From NCBI GenBank assembly GCA_963556695.1, contig CAUWAG010000003.1, positions 7,626,001 through 7,690,000 of the forward strand: a stretch of 64,000 nucleotides of DNA, given 5' to 3'. Below are positions 1-11,888 of this stretch, piece after piece; within the stretch, counting starts at the first letter, position 1; each line of letters opens with the position of its first letter. The position numbers and the translations under genes are program-made. Source of the DNA: Anthostomella pinea. Its lineage: Eukaryota; Ascomycota; Sordariomycetes; Xylariales; Xylariaceae. The notes beneath the pieces were generated by a model. The model made no database searches, was not told the DNA's origin, and saw only the letters and a list, made by a program, of their open reading frames with translations.

Positions 1-443
1 GGGGATTCTTGCTCGAGGACGCTGTAGACTGTGCGTGTTGGTGATCCGGTGCGAGAACTCAGTCAGTCGTCAGTGGTAGCTCTCCAATGAGGGTTGCGAC
101 TGAGACAAGTGAAGGAATCGGAAGCTTGTTGGTTTGGCCAGCCCCATGTTTATTTCACACACACGACAAGCTTGAGCTCACAACAGGCAAGAGCTCAGGT
201 ACCTTGGCCTTGGTACCGGTGCCTTGCAGCGAACGCATGGTTCCAGCCCCATGCCCCCACCCTGATGGAAATTAGTGAAACACCCCCTCAAGCCACACCA
301 CGAGCCACAGTCAAAGAGCCGCACGCTGTGGAGTCCCGGTTTATTCCACTGCTTATGCCAAATGCAAACATTTGTGTCACATGCTTTCCAAGCATTCACT
401 CTCTAACCTCCTCCATCGTCGTCTACGCACCCACCACGCGAAC
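1..443. other. upstream region of PRP5, no gene seen
   Basis: No gene is supported here. The stretch carries the likely promoter and 5' UTR of PRP5. The PRP5 reading frame stays open upstream of the chosen start and includes another ATG at 381, which would add 21 basic residues to the protein. The left window edge may also cut a neighbouring gene, but nothing recognisable remains. Confidence 0.5.
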
Positions 444-3329
444 ATGGATTCAGCGAAGCAAGCCGCCCGCCGCGCCAGAGTAGAGGCATATAAGAAGAAA
501 AAGCAGCAAGAAGAGCAGGCACAGACTTCCGGACGATCACAACCAGCACAGACTTCTGGACGATCACAACCAGCACAAGCACCACAACCTTCGCAATCAT
601 CGCGATCGTCGCGATCGTCGCAATCGTCGCGATCGTCGCAACCGTCGCGATCGTCGCAACCGTCGCAGCCGTCACAGCCACCCCGAACTGCCGCCAAGTT
701 TCAACCGAAGCCCATCACGAAGCAATGGGCTCCGGCCTCGAAGACCTTCGCTCTCCCAAAACCGAAGCAGGTCCTACAGAAGCGAAAGCTAGCGTTCGCG
801 GAAGAGGAGAAATCAGAGAGAAAACCACCGAAGTTGTCCTCTGTGCCCTTCCCTCAAGATGCTACACCCTCCGAGATCCAGGAGGACGAGCAGGATGAGC
901 AACTGGATAAGCTTGCCGGCACAGAGGAAGAGGAGGCTGCTGCCGCTCGAGAGGAAAGAGAGCGACGAGAAGAGCAAAGCAACGAATCGGCCAACGTCGC
1001 TCCCACGGGAGATGCTATGGAGGTCGACGAGGACGAGGGTCAGGGCGAGGATGTTGACCCCCTGGATGCTTTCATGAACGATTTGGACACTAAACCGAAG
1101 GCCAAGGCCGCTCCCAAGGTAAGTAGCGACAGCAAAGCCACACAAGAGCCCGAAGCGTACTTCAGCGACGACGAATACGATTATCGCAACAAAGGAACTG
1201 CCGAACCTGAAGCGTACATGGCCCTTGCGGCAAAGGCGCGCAGAAAGAAGGACATCCCGGTCCACGATTATAGCAAGCTCGGCCTTCAACCAATCCGAAA
1301 GAAGTTCTGGGTCGAGCCAGCCGAGTTATCTGAGATGACAGAAGCTGAACTGGCAGATTTGCGCATCGAACTGGATGGAATCAAGGTTACCGGCAAGGAC
1401 GTACCGAAGCCAGTTCAAAGGTGGTCACAATGTGCTCTGTCACGAAGGACGCTCGATATAATCGGGAGCTTGGGTTTCGACAAGCCTACGCCTATCCAAA
1501 TGCAAGCGTTCCCGGCAATCATGTCTGGTCGGGATGTCGTCGGTGTGGCCAAGACTGGCTCTGGGAAGACGCTTGCGTTTCTACTGCCCATGTTCAGGCA
1601 TATAAAGGACCAGGCACCGCTCAAAGAAAATGATGGTCCTATTGGGTTGATAATGACCCCGACTCGTGAGCTGGCAACTCAAATTCATCGTGATTGCAAG
1701 CCGTTCCTGAAATCGATGGATCTCCGAGCTGTTTGTGCATACGGCGGCGCTCCCATCAAGGATCACATCGCGGAGCTGAAGAGAGGTGCGGAAATCGTGG
1801 TTTGCACACCGGGTCGTATGATCGATCTGTTGGCTGCTAACCAAGGGCGGGTTACGAACCTGAAGCGGGTATCGTACGTTGTTCTTGACGAGGCCGACAG
1901 GATGTTTGACATGGGCTTTGAGCCCCAGGTCATGAAAATCTTCGCCAACATGCGACCGGATCGTCAGACCATCCTCTTCTCCGCCACAATGCCCCGGATT
2001 ATGGACTCTTTAGCCAAGAAGGTTTTGAACAGCCCCGTGGAAATCACTGTAGGAGGCAAGAGCGTGGTTGCTCCCGAGATCACGCAGGTCGTGGAGGTTC
2101 GTGAGGAGAACACCAAGTTCGTACGCTTGCTGGAGCTTCTAGGCGAGCTCTATGACAAGGACGAGGATGCCCGTACGCTGGTCTTCGTGGAACGTCAAGA
2201 GAAGGCCGATGACCTTCTGAAAGAACTCATGAAGAAAGGCTACCCCTGCATGTCCATCCATGGTGGCAAAGACCAGATTGACCGCGATTCGACCATCCAA
2301 GATTTTAAGAATGGAGTCATCCCTATCCTCATTGCCACATCCGTTGCGGCTCGTGGGCTGGACGTCAAGCAGCTAAAGCTGGTTATCAACTACGACGCAC
2401 CGAATCATCTTGAAGACTACGTGCACCGTGCTGGTCGTACGGGACGTGCTGGGAACAAAGGCACGGCTGTTACATTCATCACGGAAGACCAAGAGAACTG
2501 CGCTCCAGGAATCATGAAGGCACTAGAGCAGAGTGGACAGGCCGTTCCAGAACAGCTCGAAGAAATGCGAAAGGCCCATAGGGACAAAGTCAAGGCTGGC
2601 AAGGCCAAAGACCAGTCAGGCTTCGGAGGCAAGGGTCTGGAACGCCTCGACAAGGAGAGGGAACACGCCCGTAACCGGGAACGAAAAACCCACAGAACAG
2701 AGGGCGAAGGGGAGGAGGAGGAGAAGAAGGATGAGACCGGCACCGAGGACAAGAAGACTGATAAAGCTGCGGCCGCTATCCAAACGGCTTCTTCTGGCAT
2801 CATCTCCCGCGATGCTGCTCGCGATGCTGCTCCGAAGGTAGACCTTGAGCCCAAATTCACCATCCACAAGCGTGAAGTGCCCGCTCCGACAGCTGGGGGT
2901 GGTAACAACCCGTTGGACAAGGTATCATCTGCCATCAACGCCATCAACGCACGCTTGGGTCGGGCTGGTCAGCTTCGTCCGGGGCAGCCTATCGACAACA
3001 AGGGACCTGATGCTGGCGCGTATCACGCAACTCTCGAGATCAACGACTTCCCTCAGAAGGCCCGTTGGGCTGTGACCAACCGTACCAACGTAGCCAAGAT
3101 TCTCGAAGCCACAGGAACGTCTATCACGACGAAGGGCAACTTTTACCCGGCTGGCAAGGAGGTTCCATCTGGCGCAGAGCCGAAGCTTTACATTCTGGTG
3201 GAGGGTGACACCGAGTTGGTTGTAGCCAATGCCATGGCTGAACTCACCCGCCTACTGAAGGAGGGAACGGTGGCCGCCGCCGACGCAGACAATAGGGCAC
3301 CGATTGGTGGTCGCTATAGCGTTACGTGA
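444..3329 (+). CDS. PRP5: Pre-mRNA-processing ATP-dependent RNA helicase PRP5 (DEAD box)
   Basis: Intronless, 961 residues from the ATG at 444. That start was chosen because the protein then opens with a lysine/arginine-rich helix and the ATG follows GAAC. PRP5 is the DEAD-box ATPase that remodels U2 snRNP and proofreads the branch-site duplex during prespliceosome assembly in the nucleus. Visible in order: an S/R/Q/P-rich repeat tract (about residues 45-85), an acidic region, the DPLDAFM signature typical of PRP5/DDX46 (205-211), the Q-motif (from 345), Walker A AKTGSGKT (369-376), [16 protein letters not shown] (482-485), SAT (513-515), ARGLD and [10 protein letters not shown] (661-670), then a charged linker and a C-terminal domain that also occurs in the family. 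All helicase motifs are intact. The DPLDAFM motif separates it from other DEAD-box proteins, so the assignment is strong. An in-frame ATG at 381 is an alternative start. Confidence 0.95.
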   Translation: MDSAKQAARRARVEAYKKKKQQEEQAQTSGRSQPAQTSGRSQPAQAPQPSQSSRSSRSSQSSRSSQPSRSSQPSQPSQPPRTAAKFQPKPITKQWAPASKTFALPKPKQVLQKRKLAFAEEEKSERKPPKLSSVPFPQDATPSEIQEDEQDEQLDKLAGTEEEEAAAAREERERREEQSNESANVAPTGDAMEVDEDEGQGEDVDPLDAFMNDLDTKPKAKAAPKVSSDSKATQEPEAYFSDDEYDYRNKGTAEPEAYMALAAKARRKKDIPVHDYSKLGLQPIRKKFWVEPAELSEMTEAELADLRIELDGIKVTGKDVPKPVQRWSQCALSRRTLDIIGSLGFDKPTPIQMQAFPAIMSGRDVVGVAKTGSGKTLAFLLPMFRHIKDQAPLKENDGPIGLIMTPTRELATQIHRDCKPFLKSMDLRAVCAYGGAPIKDHIAELKRGAEIVVCTPGRMIDLLAANQGRVTNLKRVSYVVLDEADRMFDMGFEPQVMKIFANMRPDRQTILFSATMPRIMDSLAKKVLNSPVEITVGGKSVVAPEITQVVEVREENTKFVRLLELLGELYDKDEDARTLVFVERQEKADDLLKELMKKGYPCMSIHGGKDQIDRDSTIQDFKNGVIPILIATSVAARGLDVKQLKLVINYDAPNHLEDYVHRAGRTGRAGNKGTAVTFITEDQENCAPGIMKALEQSGQAVPEQLEEMRKAHRDKVKAGKAKDQSGFGGKGLERLDKEREHARNRERKTHRTEGEGEEEEKKDETGTEDKKTDKAAAAIQTASSGIISRDAARDAAPKVDLEPKFTIHKREVPAPTAGGGNNPLDKVSSAINAINARLGRAGQLRPGQPIDNKGPDAGAYHATLEINDFPQKARWAVTNRTNVAKILEATGTSITTKGNFYPAGKEVPSGAEPKLYILVEGDTELVVANAMAELTRLLKEGTVAAADADNRAPIGGRYSVT
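521..574 (+). repeat. 27-bp tandem duplication inside PRP5
   Basis: Two adjacent 27-bp units (521-547 and 548-574) differ at one base. They encode two copies of a nine-residue block containing QTSGRSQP. The unit length is a multiple of three, so the frame is kept. Confidence 0.9.
595..680 (+). repeat. TCG-rich microsatellite encoding an RS/QS/QP tract in PRP5
   Basis: Imperfect 9-bp units built on TCGCGATCG run through the N-terminal coding region and encode alternating Ser-Arg-Ser-Ser, Ser-Gln and Gln-Pro-Ser blocks. The product resembles a short RS domain. Such low-complexity tracts usually vary in length between strains. Confidence 0.85.
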
Positions 3330-6300
3330 AGGCAGGCCCAAGCGCCTGGCAGAAGCGCTTATTTCAGTGGCCGCACCGAATCGTTGCTTATGCCACTTCC
3401 ACATTTTGGTCATTTGCGCTCGTGTATCAAGAGATGGATGCGGATCAAGCAAGGCAGGCTGTATTATACTCACATCAGGCAACAAGTGGGCGTTCACTGA
3501 CACGCACGACTTAGCAGGAAACAAAGCCTCATCAGCAACAGGACTTGGTCGAGTGATTACACATGACGAATGTCCGTGGCCAATGTGGTATTTCCACTCG
3601 CGATAAGTCCCTATTTCCCTTTCATCAAGAGCATGTACGACATTTGGGTATACTTACACTTGATCAAGAGAATGAGTTCCACATGCTGAAATCCAAGCGC
3701 CATTAATCTCCTGGTGAGAAGATGGCACCACTGTTCTCGATCGCTGAGATCACAATACTAATCCATCCATCATTCATGCTTGGTGCCCTTCAGATCATGA
3801 CCCATATCAACAGACACTAAGGCCTAGCTGTGTAAATGGAAACTTAGATGTCGGCACTTTCTCAGCTCGAAAGGTAAGGTTTCCCCTAGCCATGCATTAG
3901 CCACGTGAATCTCATACCAGCGCTTCCCCCACGTGCTAGGATTCCATACTCTAGGTCATGCGTGATACATAGACCACATTAGCATTAAGGTTCTAGACTA
4001 CGGCCCGGTTGGTAAGGCTTAGCGAATTTTTACGCCGTACTTATCTTCACTCTTTGGCTTGCAGAGCTGGATCTTTACGGTGGTTACATGCCACATTCTT
4101 GTCCGTCTTTTTGCCCCGCGTGTCCTTGGTGCGAGCTCATAGGACCAATCGTGGTCGGGAGGACAGTTTCGGGCTTCTTCTACATGACCATGAGTACGTA
4201 TTCCGGCGCCTTTGACGGGACGCCACTAGCATGATTTTTGCCTTGTGTGTCTTCTGGCCTATGAATCTTGATATCCGTACAAGCCCCGTCGCTCCTGGAT
4301 TCATACACTTTCAGCTCAGCCTTTTGGCCCACTCGCAGGTTATTGCCAGACGTAGATCCTGGCATGACTCCGCGCGTACAGAGTACTCGTGAGTAAGGTA
4401 AGTAATCGGACAGGCAGTGGCCTCGTGAACAGTCGCTAAGCTCTCAGCGCCACCAACGGTCAGGTACACTTCTTCATGCCAAACTTTCAGCGCCCATCCC
4501 CTTCTCGCCGAGCGAGGATTCTGCGAGTTTCCTGCAAGGCCACGACGCCCTGGGCGGTGATTCTCGCTTGTCATCCTCTCGAGAGTGCAATATACTTCAG
4601 CAATCAGTTACATACGATTTTTTACCAGGCCCCTGACCTTGTTCAACACGCACCGTGACACGGGGTACGAACCAGTATTCTAACGTTTGATGCTCTTCTA
4701 TTTGAAGAGGGAGCTTATTATTCGTGTTTAAGATACAATGCAAGTATAAGGGCTTGCTGTCTTGTTAATCTACATGACCAGACGGTAGGAGACAACTTTA
4801 ATCTACCGTCAACTGTCAGATACTATAGAAGAGCATATAGTTAGGGGGAAGAAGCTAGTCAAAGTGAGAATCATACTGGATGTGAACCTGCTACCGCATC
4901 AGCCACAGCACATGCCGAAGATGTCGACCGCGATCTGATGTTCATGATCAAGCTCCTTGCGCAAAAGAGTAGAGACACCACTCAATTATGCTTGTTTGAG
5001 CTCCTCGAGCAGTCATAATATAGGTTACGATGATGTGCTCATTATCCTAGCCTCTAGGCTATCAATAGGGCCAAACAGAACCGTGCAGCAAGTAACATCA
5101 TGGAGCCTGCTTTCTTCGTCGCCAATATTGTCAGAATACGTGCTCAGTGGCGCATCTAGCCTTGTTCTGAGCAGTATGTGTCATCCTGTGAGATCTCATG
5201 ACCTTTCCCACCTATGTAAGTAAGAAGGTACCACCATCAGCTAACCTTGTTCCTCTTTCAATACAGGACATCCATAAATCTCACAAATATCTTGTATACA
5301 CCTGTTCGTTCAACTCGGCTATGTACTCGTGCCATTAAAGCAGGCAGCGTCCCACGAAGCTCCCCGGCCCGTTCTGGGAACTCTATAGATGACGTAGATG
5401 TATACGGGGAAAACCCTGAGACCTCGAAAACCCAGAGCATCTACCTGTAGAACAATGCATGGCGGTATTTTGAGCTCAAAGTCACCGGAAGGAGTTGGTG
5501 CGATGTAGTCGCATGGCGAGCCGGTGAAAGACGGACCTGTGCAGCAAGTCATCCATAAATGGTTGCGAGGCATACTTCGCGTTACCCCGTATCTGATGAG
5601 AAGGTCCTCGGCATTGCTTCCAGGTGACGGGTACAACAACTGTTCATTCGGGAAAGCCCAGGGTCGCTGCTTCTCATCATGCCCTCCATTACTATATCTC
5701 ATCACGCTCGTCGAAGAATACTGATGCCCTCTGTTTATGAACATAGAGGTACTGCGAAGCTATGAAATGCTAAATTATTAAGAGGGCCTCAATTGGAATC
5801 AAGTTGACGGAAGACTTCATATTCCGCTGGCGAGCTGTGAGTTGTATACGATGCGATGCTCTCTCTGGCGAATAGGAGGAAACCATGAACGGCGAGTTGC
5901 TCGTTCTTCATGTATATTCAGCGAAACATTTATCCATTACTGAACACTGCTTGTTCCCTGCTCCATGATCAACTCATAAGGACGTTGCCGCACCCATGAA
6001 CCCTTAGTGGTCATTCATGGTCCAGCACGAGAAGCCACACCCAGCACTCACAGATATTCATGTTGTCCCGCCATCATGGTAGCGTGAAAAAGCAGCAGCA
6101 TAAGGCTTCCTGCTCAACATGACACAACAAGAGGACGAAGCAACTCGGTAACAGTACGGATCATCGTCATCATTGTGCATAGTCGGGGTGGTCGGCCACG
6201 AGTCACGGTGACGTAGGCTGGAGAAGAGATCGGGATGCTGGCTGGACTCCATGCCTGAATGCGTAAGGGAAAAGCAGACTGTAACTACATGGACCGAGTG

Positions 6301-6828
6301 AGTATCTGCCCAAGTGAATGAGTCTTAGCGACTATCTACTACTTTAGTGGAGAGAAGATATGCCTCCCAAAGTGAGCTACTGATATATGGGATATTTGAG
6401 CACAGTGCCACAGAACAGCGGATTGACAAATGCATACATTGCCTTTGGACAATTTGAAAGGTAGCGGTGCGTCAGAAGCCTCGCACAAGTGGCGGCGAGG
6501 CCGTTCTGGTCAGGCTCAGCATCAAAACATCCTGGCTTCAACCGAACCCCATTCATAGTCGGCGAGAATATCATGGCGGCGGACTTCTGTCCGTTCTCTG
6601 GTAGCTCGCTCCGGTTTCTGCTATGTTCTCGAACAGTAGCCCCGATGGTTGAGCCCCCCATACGGAGAATAGTGACTGTATTCTCCAGATGTAACCCGCT
6701 GTGAGATGGCTGGTAACACGTTATCCTAGATAGTTGCTCTTGGGTTATGACTATCCACACTGGAGATGGCGGGGCGCAGACCCGCGGCATAGCAGGTACA
6801 TGATATCACACCAAAAAGCTAGCCGAGT
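3330..6828. other. 3.5-kb intergenic region without recognisable gene
   Basis: Only short uncorrelated open frames occur on both strands. The longest are about 140 codons on the minus strand near 5319-5744 and 6377-6790. None shows a recognisable domain or a convincing spliced continuation. Composition is near that of other spacers, so it is not an AT-rich RIP island. It may hold long UTRs, non-coding RNA or very old repeat debris. No tRNA, 5S rRNA or transposase was seen by eye. Confidence 0.5.
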
Positions 6829-7274
6829 TCAACTATGCACTCTCGTCTCAGCGGCCTCGTCGGCATCTCGCTGCCTCCTCTCGTTATTGCTGATCTCCTG
6901 AAGCGTGCCGTTCCTGGTCTGCTTCTTCTGCGCGGCCAGCTGTGACCCAAGCTTCCCCGTAGATTTAGACGACGCCGCGTTCGCCCTCGCCTGTTTATCC
7001 ACCGTGATTAGCAGCGTGCTCGATTACCGGGACCGTCGGAGCCGGGATTGTCGGATCCTACCTCTGCGGCCTCTGCGGCTCGTCTCCGGGCGTCTTCGGC
7101 GTTGTTGTTCTGCGACGCTCCCGCTGCGTTTGCATCACCCCCGCCGACGGTCCGAGGGGGCCCGGTGACCTTGGCCGGGATGGATGCGCGTTGCGGCTGT
7201 GGCGGAGCTGAGCCCAGAACTCGGCCCGGCTGTGAGAAGTTCTCGCCGTCTGATTTACCGCATATGTTGCCCAT
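6829..7274 (-). CDS. Small protein with N-terminal acylation motif (MGNICGK)
   Basis: Two exons on the minus strand, 7274-7062 and 6990-6829, with a 71-bp intron (GTAGGA...AACAG, branch-like GCTAATC). They join in phase 0 to give 124 residues. The N-terminus MGNICGK fits an N-myristoylation signal (Gly2) with a cysteine at position 5 that could be palmitoylated, suggesting a peripheral membrane protein. The middle is P/A/N/G-rich, and the second exon encodes a Lys/Gln/Arg-rich helix (KLGSQLAAQKKQTRNGTLQE region). I recall similar small proteins in other Sordariomycetes but know no established function. The clean splice, which extends the helical segment, argues that the gene is real. No symbol is justified. 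Confidence 0.75.
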
Positions 7275-8402
7275 GGCCGGCGCCTCTGCTGTATGGTGTG
7301 TTGGTGTGTTGTCCTCGCCGGCGGCTGTTGTATGAGAAGGCCTAGGGTTTCGTATGTAATGTATGTAAGAGAAGACCACGGTGGGCTTGGTAACACGCGG
7401 GGTTGTGCTACACACGTGGAATGTAAGGACTCGTTTGAGGTGCTGTGATGTATATCATTTGCCGCGAGGAGGTCGAGACAGGGCGAAGACTGTGACAAGG
7501 GGTGAAGTGATGATCAGGGTGGTGTCCGGTTTGGACCCCTGATCTCGGGTGCGGGGGAGACGATGAGCTTGTGAGGAGAGGGGCAGAGGCCAGACACAGA
7601 CCATGGCAGCTCAGAATTGGATATTCTAGTTTTTGAATCTCCTAACCTTAGTTCCGTTTCACTGCAAGTTCTACAGTACTCAACTCAGGTACAGAGTGAC
7701 TAGGTACAAGTTCAAGCTGGCGTCAGAGCAGACAGCACATTCATGGGAGGTAGTATCATCCACTGACTGGTGCACTCCCTCCTTGCTGTGCGTGCTGTCC
7801 TCGGCTGGCAGCAGCTGCGCCGCCTGGCTGGTGTTCGCATCGTGCGCGATGCCCTGATTGGTGCGTTGGTGCGACCGCGGATTACGGTTTGGGAACCTTG
7901 CTGGCTGGCCGTTTCCCCCACCAAGTGGACCGCAGCTTCTTTTTTCTGTTCCTGTCCTGCGCCAGTACTGGTACACCATACAGCAGCTGGAGATTCAACA
8001 ACCGAAGGAAGCATATGCCTCGACCTGGTCCCACGAGGTTTCCGAGCACATCCAGGCCTGCGGCAAGGCACAGAACCCCAGGTACATACTGGAACACGTT
8101 CGCTCTATTTTATAGTTCTTAGAGTTTTAAGGTAGACAGGTGCTAAGGTTAGACCACTTACATGTACTGTACCTTCCTTAGTAGCCCGCCTCCACGCGAC
8201 GCCTGCCAGTCCATCAAGGTCCTCCATCAAGGTCCTCGCCAAAATTGGTCAACTCCCACTCCCGCTCCCACGCCCTCTGCCATTAGTCTTGATATTTTTG
8301 TGCTTCATACCTTAGGCAAGAATATTCCTGGCTACAAAGGTATGTCTCTCAAGACTGCTATTTCTTCACTGTCCGCCAACCTGTCGACGGCTGCGCACCG
8401 AC
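7275..8402. other. divergent intergenic region
   Basis: Lies between the small acylated protein (-) and the zinc-finger gene (+), and holds the promoters of both. An AACCCTAGG-type motif sits at 7341-7350, close upstream of the minus-strand gene. Several overlapping short open frames at 7680-8135 show no recognisable protein. The region could contain an upstream non-coding exon of the zinc-finger gene. Confidence 0.5.
7341..7350 (-). promoter_or_regulatory. AACCCTAGG-like promoter motif
   Basis: The plus strand reads CCTAGGGTTT, that is AAACCCTAGG in the direction of the downstream minus-strand gene, about 70 bp before its start codon. The same core occurs upstream of RPL35 and RPP0 in this window. 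A telobox-like AACCCTA element is known from ribosomal-protein promoters in several eukaryotes; its role here is inference. Confidence 0.4.
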
Positions 8403-10260
8403 GTGTTGCCTGCCAATCGAGCCTACCCACCACAACGATTTCTGCCGCCCAGCGCGGCACCTTTCCGAATAGCCTCTCCCCCCGGGCCATTCCGCGCGCC
8501 GAACACCATCGTGACCGCTACCTCGATGGACGAGTCTGGAGATCCCGAGTATGCCAGCTTCGGCCTCCATGCGCCAGCTAACCTGGCAGACCGCGATCAG
8601 TTGTACCATCCCTTTTGGGCATATTCCGACACTGTGGCGCCCTCTAATCTGAGCCTCCACGACGCATACCACCCATCTCACGATGACCGCTGCATCGACT
8701 TGTGTCGTGTCGCCTCCGCTCCGCAGAGACAGCAGCCCGGAGCCTATCCGCCCTCCCACAACCAGAGAGCACGCAATGTTACTACCTCTCCGTCGTACGG
8801 ATCTGGGCTCTTTGCCGTGCCGTCCCACATAGCGTACATCCCGCCGTGGAACTGTGTATTCCCTGAAGAGCAAGATATATTCACGCCCCATCACCTCAAC
8901 CATGGCTACGCCAACCCAACTACTCAAGGCTTTACCAAGGACGACCTCGGCACGTTAGCGGACCACGTACCAGATGATTGTACGTCGATGGACTGTAGTC
9001 AATATTCCAGCCAATGTTGCTCTTGCTCTACTCTCTGCCAGGACGAAGCCTGTGCTGACGACGAGACCCGATGTGAGGACGTGAACTGCTTGGATGGCAC
9101 ACAACAACAGCCTCCTCAACCGAAGTGGGAAGTGGACCACAGCTGGCATACTGACGTGCAGTCAGGCCTAGAGCCGGCAGTACACAAGCCATGCAATCAT
9201 ACCCCTACCGAACATGTCGTCGCGCATGCTCTGAGTAACATGGGAGCACCGGGAGTCTCCAATGCACAAAATCAAACGGCACTGCAGCAGCCGTTCTCCT
9301 CGCTTGAGATAACCGCACAGCCGACAGCGAACCACCAAGTTTTTGCCACTCCCACCGAGCCCGACCGAGACCTAGCATCTTCGCCTTTCATCATCACGCA
9401 GCCGGCGTGCTCGAAGGAAGTCTCGCAAGAGATTGATGGACCAACCGGGCTGCCTTGTCAGTGGCTTGTTGATTCCGCGGATTCGGCCACCGAGAAGAAG
9501 CCTTGTGGCCACATTCTCGAGAATGTTGGCGAACTACAGACGCACATAGAGAAGGACCATGTTTCTCAGATGTCGGGCAACTACCCGTGTATGTGGAAAG
9601 GCTGCACCCGACAGGAGAATGGCCAGCCCTTTACGGCGCGAGGCAAGCTGAACCGTCACGTCAACACTCACAGTGCTTGTAAGTAAAATCCCCGTTTTCT
9701 TTGTACCGCCTGCTCACAGTACTTATAGATAAACCTTACGAATGCGTGGAGTGCCATCAGGGGTTTTCGGCACAGCAAGCCCTTGACCAGCATATCAGGA
9801 TCCACACAGGAGATATGCCGTACAAGTGCCCTTACCATGATTGCGGCAAAAAGTTCAAGCAAAAGAGTGCCCTCAGTATGTTCCCCTTTGCGTATACATT
9901 ATTGACACTCGGGACTGACCGAAGATAGCCATGCATCAAAGGACACACACTCAAGAAAAGCCGCTCAAGTGTGACGTTTGTGGCAGATGTTTCGGCGAAT
10001 CATCCAACCTATCCAAGCATCGCAAGATTCATAAGGCCCATTTCAATCACATATGTTCCGAATGTGGCAGGGGATTCATTCGTCTGGACCAACTGAAGAG
10101 ACATGAGGGGGCGCATGAAAGACATAAGAAGAAGCTGGACGCCCGATCGCGGGCGCAGCAGAGTACACCTTCTGCAGGGCCGACCACTCCAGAAGATACG
10201 CCATTCTTCGCATCATCGAAAGACGAGCAGTTCAGTCAATCGTCTCAGATGGAAGAGTAG
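8403..10260 (+). CDS. C2H2 zinc-finger protein, probable transcription factor
   Basis: Three exons: 8403 (or 8526) to 9678, 9729-9875 and 9929-10260, with 50- and 53-bp introns (second branch CTGAC). Both splices fall inside zinc-finger coding and restore perfect finger spacing, for example C-x4-C-x12-H-x3-H across the second junction. The product is 584 residues from 8403, or 543 from the ATG at 8526 (MDESGDPEY). The N-terminal half is low complexity with clustered cysteines. The C-terminal third has at least five C2H2 fingers: one with a long loop near 9580-9672, then those beginning YECVEC, YKCPYHDC, LKCDVC and HICSEC. The TH-x-EKP-like linker between fingers is typical of DNA-binding arrays. 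The tail is basic, then S/T-rich. It is probably a nuclear regulator; target genes are unknown. The exact start is uncertain. Confidence 0.85.
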
Positions 10261-11888
10261 GCTGGCGGCGAACCACCAGCCCAAGACTATGGGCCAATCT
10301 TGCCTTTGCGGCTCCATGAAAAGAGAAAGTCATCGTAGTGACTCATGCAACGATGAGAAGAAGAGGGACTCGCGGCGACGACGAAGGCCTTAAGAGTAAC
10401 ATTATAGATATCCCATATTTAGCTGAGCGATGCTCAACCATATTCATATCCCTAGGGCAGCATCGGAACGGCAGACTCGGCGGAGGGCCCGGGAGTTCGG
10501 CAAGCCCACATTGCAAGCGGCATGCTTTTTCCCATCACGGGACAGAAGTGCTGCCTTTAACGAATAGTCTTATCATGACAAATTGCATGCGTTACAACAC
10601 ACCTCCTGGTCGCAGCATCAGGCAAGGGCCCATCTGTGAACGTTCTTGATTGTTCTTCCCACCGAGTCTCCCCATGTTTGAACACGTCTCCTGTGATTGT
10701 ATTCTAAAGCAGCTCATCCACCTGATTTGGGAGCGTCTTCCTACGCCACGAGAGAGCGAGGTGTATAGTCAGTCGCTTGGGGGTGAGGGCGATGCTAAGG
10801 AGTCCTGACATACAGCTCATCCAGATGGAGGGGCGTGTGGCCCATATTGGATGAAGGGATTATAACTACCATGATAGGAACATCTGGAGGACGTAGTTGG
10901 GATTAGGGAGGTGTGTTGGTAGAGTTTCAGATATGGCTGTGGTGGTGAAGGGATGAGATGGGGGTTGGGTGGTTGTATGTATGGCATGCATGGCAATGAG
11001 CTCAACCCAGGGCCCAGGTCAGGGTGCCAACGCCGGCTCATACGTGTAGGCAGTTTAGTCGTGTTGCGTGTTAGGCACATGCAGTTTTAAGTTGGCCTTT
11101 CGCCAAAGTGACTCTATCATGTGTATATACGACATTTGTTAGGTGTGCGTGTCAACATACGAAAGGACCGCCGGTATGCCTCAAGGGAGAGATAATCTCG
11201 TGATGTTGGGAACTACCTACGTGCGGGAAACATTCAAGAGCGATGTGCTGAAAATACCTACTCTCAGGCCGGGTCTAGATCAGTGAAGGACATTCAAATA
11301 TACAGGCCTGCAGTAATGCTCAGGGAGCAGTGCTCTAAGAACCGTGCAGAGTATAATGGATCATGCTCGATCAAAGTCCGATTGAAGGCCTGAACACTGG
11401 CCAGGACTCTTCCTGAGGCACTCTCCTTAATGGTTGATGGCTTTCACTCTGGTACACAGTGGCTATAGACCTCGGCCAAGGTTCTGATTCATATGGGTTT
11501 GGGAGCTGTCGACAACAGAATAGGCTACCTGACATGTCCGCGACCTCAGGCAATCAAAAGGCCGTGCCGGTCATGGCATACCGACAGACTGCAGCTGCCG
11601 ATGACAGTCTCTCAGCTCTTCATCGTGACCATTGCATCGTGCGGTCGTTCCCAGGTGCAGCCTCATCATTGACATTTCCATAAGCAAGACACAGACTGAT
11701 TGTTTTGTTCAGCGCCCGGAGGCAATTCTTTTCGCATTGGGTAGCGACATTGGCTGCAAGTGACCTCGTAACACCTATGAACCGAAAAAGCCGTGTGATG
11801 CCATGCAAATGTCAGGATTCCTTTTTGGAATAACCGCGCCCTCTACAACCGAACCAGTCCCTTTCTCATCAAGGCCGTGAAGAAGCAT
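10261..11888. other. convergent intergenic region, no gene seen
   Basis: Lies between the ends of the zinc-finger gene (+) and RPL35 (-). It has only short open frames of up to about 103 codons, without domains or plausible splice continuity. It presumably contains both 3' UTRs and poly(A) sites. Confidence 0.5.

Noticed and set aside
5319..6790. two minus-strand frames of about 140 codons in the gene-free stretch
   Set aside because: No recognisable domain and no convincing introns or partner exons. Kept only as part of the intergenic description.
8358..8927. 189-codon minus-strand frame opposite the zinc-finger gene
   Set aside because: It is a shadow of the plus-strand C2H2 gene, whose splices rebuild perfect zinc fingers; the minus frame shows no domain.
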